Of a DNA stretch of 49,436 bases, positions 41,594-49,436 are shown piece after piece; position 1 is the stretch's first letter, and the number at the start of each line of letters is the position of its first letter. Under the pieces are notes generated by a model. That model did not search any database and had not been told where the DNA came from. It was given only the letters and a program-made list of their open reading frames with translations. Source of the stretch: Bacteroidia bacterium (GTDB lineage: Bacteria > Bacteroidota > Bacteroidia > Bacteroidales > Prolixibacteraceae); NCBI GenBank assembly GCA_025358395.1, contig JANYJT010000004.1:1-49436 (forward strand), given 5' to 3'. The translations under genes were made by a program, and so were the position numbers.

Positions 41594-41670
41594 GTGAATT
41601 AATTTATAGGTAGAAAATGGAAGTTTCGATGTTAAAAGTAATGAAAATTAATACTTCGCCACAATGGAAT

Positions 41671-42159
41671 TCATTGGTATTCACGAAGTTTTTCTATAGT
41701 AAATTCTGAATTGAAATAAACAATGGAAGTGAGTCTATTCTTCCGGTAGATTCCCTGGTAAATCGGAATGGAAGGCGCCATAAACTCTTCTGCGATTCTC
41801 ACCATGTTGCTGTGTTGCCGGTTCCCAACGTGAGGCATCAACAGCAGGCGCAGAGTTTGGATACCCTGATCCTGCCAAAGGTGTTCGGCTTTCATGTCGA
41901 GCACTTTTGGATTGCGGTGGGCATAAACCGCCGACCGTGCAATTGAAATCCGAAGATCACTACCGGCAATGCTGTATCCGTATTTGGCATCGTTGAAGAC
42001 AGTTAATCCATAATTGACAGTACCTCTTTTGCCGGTAACATCAAGCCACCGCTAACCAGGATCCTCATCGCCATTGGTGACGCGAACAATCGTTCCATAA
42101 GAGGTTTCGTAAGTCGCTACCGGGGATTCCACCTCGACCGGGAAGGAGAATTTCAAAGA
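41671..42159 (-). pseudogene. Truncated GH38 alpha-mannosidase with an in-frame amber stop
   Basis: About 160 codons of continuous - strand frame match the C-terminal domain of bacterial GH38 alpha-mannosidases: ATYETSYGTIVRVTNGDEDPG, then, after a TAG at 42052-42054, RWLDVTGKRGTVNYGLTVFN and DQGIQTLRLLLMPHVGN (quoted in parts). The TAG stands where homologues typically have Gln (CAG), a one-base change. The first several hundred residues, including the catalytic domain, are missing: the frame meets TAA next to the SDR gene stop. The piece downstream of the TAG still reads to a normal end at 41671. It is therefore a decayed fragment without a visible active site. Confidence 0.78.
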
Positions 42160-42165
42160 TCTTTA

Positions 42166-42972
42166 TTATATCCCGTAATGGTCACTCAATATCTTGCTGA
42201 AGAGCTTTCCCGGCAGGATAAATTTTAGTACGACCGCAAGCTTCTGTTCTAAAGAGGAAATAATATAGCGGTGTGCCGGGTTTTTGTATGACACAATGCG
42301 AACCAGTTTCCTTGCCAGGATTTTGGGGTCCCAACCTTTTGATTCGTCATTTTCGATGATGGCAAGTGTTTTGGTAAACTGTGCCTGATAGGGATCACCA
42401 TCCCCGGTAGGAGCTAGAAATCCCCTGCGATTGGAAGAATTGCTGGTATGGAAATCTCCGGGATTGATAACAACTATCTTGATGTTAAACGGCTTTACCT
42501 CCATCCTGAGTGCCTCGCTGAAACCTTCGATGGCGAATTTTCCGGCAGAGTAAATGCCCTGGTACGGAAGTCCCATCAATCCTCCAATTGAGCCAAAATT
42601 GATGATGGTGCCTCCGCCTTGCTTCCGCATCACCGGAAGCACTGTCTGGGTTAGCTGAACAAGTCCTAAAAAATTGGTGTGCATCTGAAGCTGAATCGTT
42701 TCAAATGGCAGATTTTCAATGGGTCCGCCAGTGTGCATGCCCGCATTGTTGATCAGTACATCCAAGCGGCCTTCTTTTTTGACAATTGTCTCAACAACCT
42801 TGTCAATTGATTTGCTGTCAGTAAGATCCATCAACAATATGTTCACCGGCGGATCAGCGTCGACTGTTTTACGAACAGTGCCGTAGACTGTATGCCCCGC
42901 ATTGGCAAGCAAGGATGCCGCCTCTTTTCCGAAGCCGGAAGAGATACCGGTTAGAAGGATGATCTTTTTCAT
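42166..42972 (-). CDS. Short-chain dehydrogenase, candidate 3-ketosphinganine reductase
   Basis: This 268-residue classical SDR has a TGxxxGxG motif (TGISSGFG, about residues 8-15), an NNAG motif (VLINNAGMHTGG) and a catalytic YxxxK (IYSAGKFA). It probably uses NADP(H). It lies downstream of a serine palmitoyltransferase-like gene with a gap of 107 bases. In sphingolipid synthesis the product of that enzyme is reduced by an SDR, so I infer that this could be the 3-ketosphinganine reductase. The family is broad, and this specific assignment rests on position only. The end of the gene abuts the GH38 fragment. Confidence 0.8.
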   Translation of the reverse strand: MKKIILLTGISSGFGKEAASLLANAGHTVYGTVRKTVDADPPVNILLMDLTDSKSIDKVVETIVKKEGRLDVLINNAGMHTGGPIENLPFETIQLQMHTNFLGLVQLTQTVLPVMRKQGGGTIINFGSIGGLMGLPYQGIYSAGKFAIEGFSEALRMEVKPFNIKIVVINPGDFHTSNSSNRRGFLAPTGDGDPYQAQFTKTLAIIENDESKGWDPKILARKLVRIVSYKNPAHRYIISSLEQKLAVVLKFILPGKLFSKILSDHYGI

Positions 42973-43079
42973 GCGTTAATCAATTGTCTTTTAGTTGTCG
43001 CATGGAATACCCTTAAGGCTACATTCATCCCGGTTGGCGATTCCGAAATCAAGGGTACTGCATTTATTCAACACGGCAG

Positions 43080-44369
<1,290 letters not shown>

Positions 44370-44414
44370 TTAGAAATCAGTACAGGTTCAAATGCTTATT
44401 TATTTTCGTTCTTT

Positions 44415-46163
44415 TTAAAGCTTTACTGTTTTTAAAAGGCTTCCGGCCTTTCTGGAACTGTAACTTACTGTCACCTCGCCCTTGCCTTCTACCAGGAATT
44501 GGAATTCGGAAAATCCATAACTCGGAACTGACATATAAATGATTTCAGGCTTGTGTTCCTGGTAACTTACTTTGTTGGTTCGGAGGTCCGTAATCTTACC
44601 TGAAGAAACAACCTTGGCTCCGGTAACCTTGAGCATATCTTGCGTGTAAAGCTTTGAACTAATTGATTTGTATGACATTGAAGGGAGTCCTTTGGCATTT
44701 TTAAGGCGAACCCTTACCTGATGAAGATTCTTTCCAATCTCTTTCACGTCAAAAATTTCCATGCTAATTTCAGGTGTTTGTTCGGAGGCATACAAAACCA
44801 CCATGGCATTCCGGTGGACCAATTCTGATAGCATGAAAGGATGCGGCAAGCGGGAGCTCATCTTCACCCAACCACCGATTTCAATATCGCCATAAGTAGG
44901 ATGTTTAAACGGTTTCCACGGTTTATAAAGCTCATTCAATCCAAGATAGTCATTAAATTTAATTTGTTCACGGCTCTCTTCAGGATTACCTCCTCTTCTG
45001 GAAGAGCTGGCTTCTGCGTCGGCAGAGGGAGTTAATGGCTTGTTGATATTGTCACGGTAAGTTTCCTGACTTCTCATAAACAGTTCACCCACAAACGTAT
45101 AAGATCCTTCGAGGTTGAACATATGTGAATCAGTATCGCCAAATGTATCGTATAAATCATAGGAGGGCTGATAAACGTAGCCGGGAGTAATCTTTAACGC
45201 ATTTTTCCCAATGAGGTCGTAAACGGCGACATCTCTTTGATCAACACGCTCCTCCTTGATCGAAGGTGCCCGCAACCACATACCTCCCGAATTGTGAAAT
45301 GCAAAATTGACGATGATATTTGGTCGCTGATGGATATAATTCGCGATAGCCTTAATGCCCAGTGCGACGAGCGGAAAATTGCCGGCACCGTTTTGTACAT
45401 AAGGTGGCTGCCAGTCATATCCCCAGTTACGGTTGCCATCAAAATAGCCTTCCCCGTCTTCATTAATTTTACCATCATTGTCATTATCAATGCCTTCTGA
45501 TCCAAGAAGAGTCCATTCGCCCTTTTCTCCGGGTTTTACGGGGATCATTAACCTGTTGTCTTCCGGATCCGTTTTATAATCCCCAAGTGGATCTTTGATG
45601 CGCATCATGCAGATATTCCCATCACCATCCAGATCATCAGGGCCATCCTCGTCTACCAGACCATCCCGGTCGTCATCTTTGGGAATCCTGAAGCTACGAT
45701 CGGAACTGGAAGTTTGGGCATCTGCAAAAAAATGGTACCTCCCATCAACATTCACGACAGGTATAATATAATAGGCGTTTTTGTCAACTACTTTGGTAAT
45801 CTTATCGTTCTCTCCATATTTTGTCAGGAGAAGGTTGGCAAAATAGAGACACACTTCGCCGGCCTGTATTTCATTGCCGTGAATATTTCCATCAACATAT
45901 ACACCCGGTTTAGTTAGTGCTTCACCGGTTTTTGAATTGTTGATGGTAAGGGCGTATATCTCCCGGCCTTCCTCACTTTTTCCAACAATATCAAGTTTTG
46001 TCATCAAAGGATAGGTCGAGTGTAGAAGCTTAAGTGCTTCAACGACATCACTATAGGTATAATATCGATCAAACCTTAATGGTACTTCAATTTTTGATTT
46101 GTTTTCGGCTACTACCGTGAAGGTCAATAAGCAAATTGCCAGCCAGGTGAAAAATATTCTCAT
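44415..46163 (-). CDS. Secreted M14 zinc carboxypeptidase with calcium-binding-like Asp-rich insert
   Basis: This 582-residue protein has a signal peptide (residues 1-19). The M14 zinc site is complete: HGNE (H95, E98) and H290 (in FAFHNSGG). An Arg-containing NRNW lies near residues 244-247, and a candidate catalytic Glu is E360 (in YTFVGEL). Between the first and second ligands is an Asp-rich segment with DDRDGLVDEDGPDDLDGDGN (about 164-183), and DNDNDGKINEDG lies at about 226-237. Both resemble calcium-binding loops. It would trim peptides outside the cytoplasm. Its start is two bases from the stop of the paralogue, with GGAGG as ribosome site. Confidence 0.9.
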   Translation of the reverse strand: MRIFFTWLAICLLTFTVVAENKSKIEVPLRFDRYYTYSDVVEALKLLHSTYPLMTKLDIVGKSEEGREIYALTINNSKTGEALTKPGVYVDGNIHGNEIQAGEVCLYFANLLLTKYGENDKITKVVDKNAYYIIPVVNVDGRYHFFADAQTSSSDRSFRIPKDDDRDGLVDEDGPDDLDGDGNICMMRIKDPLGDYKTDPEDNRLMIPVKPGEKGEWTLLGSEGIDNDNDGKINEDGEGYFDGNRNWGYDWQPPYVQNGAGNFPLVALGIKAIANYIHQRPNIIVNFAFHNSGGMWLRAPSIKEERVDQRDVAVYDLIGKNALKITPGYVYQPSYDLYDTFGDTDSHMFNLEGSYTFVGELFMRSQETYRDNINKPLTPSADAEASSSRRGGNPEESREQIKFNDYLGLNELYKPWKPFKHPTYGDIEIGGWVKMSSRLPHPFMLSELVHRNAMVVLYASEQTPEISMEIFDVKEIGKNLHQVRVRLKNAKGLPSMSYKSISSKLYTQDMLKVTGAKVVSSGKITDLRTNKVSYQEHKPEIIYMSVPSYGFSEFQFLVEGKGEVTVSYSSRKAGSLLKTVKL

Positions 46164-46165
46164 GA

Positions 46166-48034
46166 TTAACCTCCAATCTTAATTTGTTTAACAGTCGCAT
46201 CGAATAGTGGTGATTCGATGTGTGCCTTAATCATTTTTTTATCTGTCTTAATAGTCCAGGTAAGTTTTTTTACCTGATTGCCCCCAATATCTCCCATTGG
46301 TGTTCGTTTGTATCCTTCCAGGATTTCAAGATTTTCACCCTCAAGAATTACCACTACAGGAGCCGGCTGCTTATTTTTTGCTCCCATAGCAGTTGGATAG
46401 GGAAGAATACCCTTGTTTTCGACATACAATTCAAGTTTGTAAACCCCGGCTCCCAAATCTGTAACTACCTCTTTCATCAATTGCAGATCAGGTAGTTTTT
46501 TGGAGAGTTGTAATAACCATGGAAGCTGAACTTTGCATAAGGAATCGATTTGCACAGCAGGGGGTGTGGAGGTGACAAAAGGTGCAATACCACCAATCTC
46601 AACCTTCCCCAAAGTAGGATGGTTAAAGGGTTGCCACTTCACAAATCCGGTCCCTTTCAGTTTATTGTCAATGTAAGCGAGAATTGTTTTTTCTGTATCA
46701 TCAGAATCAGCAGATCTGGCGGTAGATTCTCTAGCTCCCATTTCTCTCGAACCAGCATCTCTTGTTCCTGCCTCCTTCGGTTTTTGATCTGCAGACTTTG
46801 GTGGAGTGAAAAGATTCATGCTGAAAGAGGGAACCCCAAGATGGTAATAGGCCCATAGTTCAAACGAACCATCTTTGTCAGGGTCGGCAGCTATTCTGTC
46901 AATTGAGCCTCCTTTGGCTTTCAAATAGGCTTTGTATTTGTCGGAGAAATCAGTATAAAATTTGAGATCATCCTCCAGCGGATTAACGGCAGCACCCAGT
47001 CCCAAGAAATCAGATACAGTCTCCGCATTCATTTCCCGTCCGCCACGGCTGGGCATGGCAGCCTTGAACATCTCAACCACTTCGGTCATGGAGTAAGTTT
47101 TTTCCGGATCGGCTCCAATACGGGCGGCATAGCGTGCCGGTACCTTGAGACTTTCCATATTTGTGCCTCCCTTACGTCCTCCGCGCGGAGGTGCCATACA
47201 GAAATCAGAGGTTCCCAGTGTATATACCATGGCAATCTCAGGATGACTAAATATAAAGCTCATGGTTCCGTATGCTTCAGGTGCCTCTCCAGGCCATAAT
47301 CCGGTCTCTTTTGCATTGGATTTAAACAGGTGCGGAAAGTTGATCCCAACATTGATCCCTCCCGGGCCATCTTCGTTGATCTCGCCATCACCATCATTGT
47401 CGAGTCCTTCCTGATAGAGTTTGTACTTTCCCCTTTCTCCTTTGGCAGGATCTGCCTTGACCATGATACGGGAGTCTTTGCCTGAAATTATATAGGTTCC
47501 CTCTGGATCTTCCACTCTTATTTTGGTGATCAAGCCATCGCCGTTCAGGTCATCCGGACCATCTTCATTGATCTGATCGTCCTTGTCATCATTGACAACA
47601 GCATCGTTCACTGTACGTTCCCATTTTACGGTGGAGAAATATCCCGTCGTGGCATCAGGGTTGGGCAAAGGTAAAATCATCCATTTCACCCTTTGGGTGT
47701 AATTGGCCGAATCAAGTAACATCTTTGCCAGGTAAAGCGCTCCTTCTGTAGAAAGCGGTGTTTTACCTTCGAAATTTGCCCCAACAAAGATAGCAGGGAC
47801 ATTCTTAAGCTCTTTACCGATTTCCAAAACATAGATGGGTTCCCCTCCCGGACTTTCGGCAATTTTGTGGAGAATGGTTCTGGTTGGAGACTTTTGCTGT
47901 AATTCAGTCAGCGTTTTTTGAACTTCGGAATTGGTTTTGTACTTGTTAAAAGTAATGCCATTTTGCGCTTGAAGATTTACGCCAACTGCAAGAAAAGGCA
48001 AGGCCAGCAAGAAGGTTCGTACATTATTAATCAT
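46166..48034 (-). CDS. Secreted M14-like pseudopeptidase, paralogue that has lost the zinc site
   Basis: This 622-residue protein has a signal peptide (FLLALPFLAVGVNLQAQ, cleavage near residue 23-24). Its layout follows the neighbouring M14 protein: an N-terminal fold, the same Asp-rich insert (DDKDDQINEDGPDDLNGDG, then DNDGDGEINEDGPGG), and a C-terminal beta-domain. At the positions of the zinc ligands HGNE, however, it has FEGKTP (H replaced by E89, E by T92). The third His position reads YTLGTSDF and the NRN motif reads GIN. It should therefore not bind zinc. It could be a regulator, chaperone or binding partner of the active enzyme encoded downstream. The alignment was done by eye. Confidence 0.85.
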   Translation of the reverse strand: MINNVRTFLLALPFLAVGVNLQAQNGITFNKYKTNSEVQKTLTELQQKSPTRTILHKIAESPGGEPIYVLEIGKELKNVPAIFVGANFEGKTPLSTEGALYLAKMLLDSANYTQRVKWMILPLPNPDATTGYFSTVKWERTVNDAVVNDDKDDQINEDGPDDLNGDGLITKIRVEDPEGTYIISGKDSRIMVKADPAKGERGKYKLYQEGLDNDGDGEINEDGPGGINVGINFPHLFKSNAKETGLWPGEAPEAYGTMSFIFSHPEIAMVYTLGTSDFCMAPPRGGRKGGTNMESLKVPARYAARIGADPEKTYSMTEVVEMFKAAMPSRGGREMNAETVSDFLGLGAAVNPLEDDLKFYTDFSDKYKAYLKAKGGSIDRIAADPDKDGSFELWAYYHLGVPSFSMNLFTPPKSADQKPKEAGTRDAGSREMGARESTARSADSDDTEKTILAYIDNKLKGTGFVKWQPFNHPTLGKVEIGGIAPFVTSTPPAVQIDSLCKVQLPWLLQLSKKLPDLQLMKEVVTDLGAGVYKLELYVENKGILPYPTAMGAKNKQPAPVVVILEGENLEILEGYKRTPMGDIGGNQVKKLTWTIKTDKKMIKAHIESPLFDATVKQIKIGG

Positions 48035-48135
48035 TTGGGCATAGTTTGGATGAAAAACTCAAGAAAAGTTAGTTTTTACAAACCGTGAAAGTAAAAGATA
48101 ATTTTCAAAAAACTGCTCAAATTCTCACATTATTT

Positions 48136-48167
48136 CAAAAAACCAGGCAGAAGAGTTCTCCTGCCTG
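48136..48167 (-). terminator. Rho-independent terminator after the TPR gene
   Basis: On the - strand CAGGCAG (48167-48161), a 10-base loop and CTGCCTG (48150-48144) form a perfect 7-bp GC-rich stem followed by GGTTTTTTG. This is a standard terminator for the TPR/outer-membrane protein operon, and it separates it from the M14 genes. The rest of the 200-base gap shows no gene. Confidence 0.72.
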
Positions 48168-48234
48168 AAAGCACATACTTTTTCAATCCATAAAACGGTC
48201 ATGAAAAGGAGATTTATCCTAGGTGCTGAAAGAA

Positions 48235-48891
48235 TTATTTGATGGGAGCCTTCAGGTTGACTTCCAGCCATTTGCTAATTAATTGCAGGCCGCTTTGTGC
48301 CGAACTGTCACTGGGTCGGATGATGAGTGCTTGTTGAAACAATAATTTTGCATCCGCATGGTTGTTGTTGTTTATCTTGGCCCAGGCAAGCATGATTACC
48401 GAATCATAATCCAAAGGATATAAATTGACGATTTTTTCAAAGAGATTGATTGCTGTTTTATAATCCTTTTTGTTGAAATAAATTACTCCCAGCCAGTAGT
48501 TGGCTGTCGTATTTAACGGATCGATCTTGAGGATTTCGAGGTATTGCTCTTTTACCTTTTCCCAATTTTCAATGGCGCTGAGTGGTTTAACACAACCCAG
48601 ACGAGCCTCTATGGCATATGGTTTAAGTTCAATCGCTTTTTTGTAATTGGTAATCGACTCACTGTATTTTTTAGATAGGTAATTGAGCCATCCAAGGCGA
48701 ATGTTCGAAATGTAGTCGTTCTCCTTATAGATGGGTTTCATCTTGGTAATGGCTAACTCATAGTTTTTTTGATTTTCTGCAATATAACTCTCGCTGAATG
48801 CAGATTGCAACTCTGTTATATTTTGTGCTTGAATTGAAACAGCCAGCAATACGAATGCAGCTATCATCCATGTTTTTTTTAAAGTTTCCAT
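48235..48891 (-). CDS. Secreted TPR-repeat protein
   Basis: This 218-residue protein has a signal peptide (WMIAAFVLLAVSIQAQ, cleavage near residue 22). The rest is tetratricopeptide repeats: YEL..AITKMKPIYKEN, KYSESITNYKKAIELKPYAI, WEKVKEQYLEILKIDPLNTT, DYKTAINLFEKIVNLYPLDY and ADAKLLFQQALIIRPSDSSA, about five units. TPR arrays bind other proteins. It overlaps the partly seen outer-membrane-type gene upstream by 13 bases, so the two are coupled. A role with an outer-membrane secretion or assembly partner is likely but not specific. Confidence 0.85.
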   Translation of the reverse strand: METLKKTWMIAAFVLLAVSIQAQNITELQSAFSESYIAENQKNYELAITKMKPIYKENDYISNIRLGWLNYLSKKYSESITNYKKAIELKPYAIEARLGCVKPLSAIENWEKVKEQYLEILKIDPLNTTANYWLGVIYFNKKDYKTAINLFEKIVNLYPLDYDSVIMLAWAKINNNNHADAKLLFQQALIIRPSDSSAQSGLQLISKWLEVNLKAPIK

Positions 48892-49436
48892 TTTAATCCT
48901 CCTGAATATGAATATTGATTATAATTATTTTTAACTGCATTGTTGGTATATTGTTGTTGATCGAAAGTAAAATTGCCCAATATTGAAAGATGTTTCCCCA
49001 TAAAATAGATCAGTGAAAATCCTGTCCTGAAAACGGATGGGTCAGCCGAATTGTATATATACAGGGAGTTTTGGGTATTGTAATTATTCAGATTTCCCAG
49101 CGTAATGTTGCCCTCCGCCCACAAGTTTTTAGTGCATTTCAATCCGGCCGTCTGTGCATAGATGGTTCTGAATGCGCCGCTTTCTATGATCCCTACGGCA
49201 GATCCTTTTAGGTAGATTTCTGTTTTGCCGGGCAAAATGACACCCGCCTGTAATCCCATTTGTATGGTCTTGACTGAAGCTGCTTTTAATAGGGAGGTAT
49301 TCGCCTCAAAATTGAACCTGCTTACATTGGCAGCGAGCGCGATGAGCCCAAGATTACCAGGATAGTCAACACTTCCAACGTTTGTAAACAGATGATGGAA
49401 GGCACCTTTGACCTGCCAGACAGGATTTGGACTCCA
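48879..49436 (-). CDS. Outer-membrane beta-barrel-like protein, 5' part beyond the window
   Basis: The frame is open from 49436 to the stop at 48879, so at least 185 residues are present and the beginning is missing. An ATG at 49257-49259 is internal. The sequence alternates hydrophobic and polar residues (for example WSPNPVWQVKGAFHHLF, IIESGAFRTIYAQTAGLK, FRTGFSLIYFMGKHLSIL) and ends in YSYSGGLKWKL, all typical of outer-membrane beta-barrel strands. The 13-base overlap with the TPR gene suggests a functional pair. The family is not identified. Confidence 0.6.
   Translation of the reverse strand, partial: WSPNPVWQVKGAFHHLFTNVGSVDYPGNLGLIALAANVSRFNFEANTSLLKAASVKTIQMGLQAGVILPGKTEIYLKGSAVGIIESGAFRTIYAQTAGLKCTKNLWAEGNITLGNLNNYNTQNSLYIYNSADPSVFRTGFSLIYFMGKHLSILGNFTFDQQQYTNNAVKNNYNQYSYSGGLKWKL

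Noticed and set aside
41671..42159. Amber codon as a sign of an alternative genetic code or pyrrolysine
   Set aside because: The gene also lacks its catalytic domain, and none of the other genes in the window shows in-frame TAG. Simple decay explains it.

Overview
The window reads as chromosomal DNA from a member of the Bacteroidota, probably an environmental anaerobe or facultative anaerobe of Bacteroidales type (inference). Supporting signs are a Bacteroidota-style injection-system gene set, a serine palmitoyltransferase-like gene, a secreted GH29 fucosidase, -7 promoter elements of the TAnnTTTG type, ATGA-type gene overlaps, and intergenic palindromic repeats. No rRNA, tRNA, integrase, transposase, CRISPR array or phage head gene was recognised.

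Region 1 (about 0.3-24.7 kb, all + strand) is a nearly complete extracellular contractile injection system (eCIS), a phage-tail-like particle. In order it encodes a DUF4255/Pvc16-like cap, an unknown protein that may be a cap adaptor, one sheath protein, two tube proteins, a DUF5908 micro-protein, a LysM hub protein, a VgrG-like spike and a PAAR tip. Next comes an unusual secreted-type protein fusing an astacin-like metalloprotease to a seven-bladed PLL-type lectin propeller. It is followed by a gp25 baseplate protein, two large baseplate proteins, a 957-residue unknown protein, a tape-measure-family protein and an AAA+ ATPase. The cluster ends with a 946-residue effector-scaffold-like protein and a small GH46-like chitosanase. 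No tail-fibre gene was recognised, so the lectin-protease and the 957-residue protein are the main candidates for target contact.

Region 2 (24.8-29.9 kb, - strand) holds a multi-pass membrane protein next to a membrane redox module (multihaem cytochrome c, Tat-exported ferredoxin, NrfD-type quinone-interacting subunit), and then a DUF4160/DUF2442-HTH pair that resembles a toxin-antitoxin system.

Region 3 (30.1-34.6 kb) holds a nucleotide-sugar-epimerase-like protein, a secreted protein, and a compact operon of an ArsR repressor with a cysteine-rich tail, a MIP channel and a G3E GTPase. A remnant of a CDF metal transporter lies just beyond it. This looks like a metalloid or metal response locus.

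Region 4 (34.8-40.1 kb) carries a PIF1-like helicase with HRDC and HTH tails, a nested palindromic repeat, and glpK-glpF for glycerol uptake. Region 5 (40.2-49.4 kb, - strand) carries a GH29 fucosidase, a decayed GH38 alpha-mannosidase, a sphingolipid-type pair (SDR and serine palmitoyltransferase), two tandem M14 carboxypeptidase homologues of which one has lost its zinc site, and a TPR/outer-membrane protein pair cut by the window end.

Several intergenic gaps hold palindromic elements that abut stop codons. Three of them share a GTTATGGACTCCG-like core although their arms differ.
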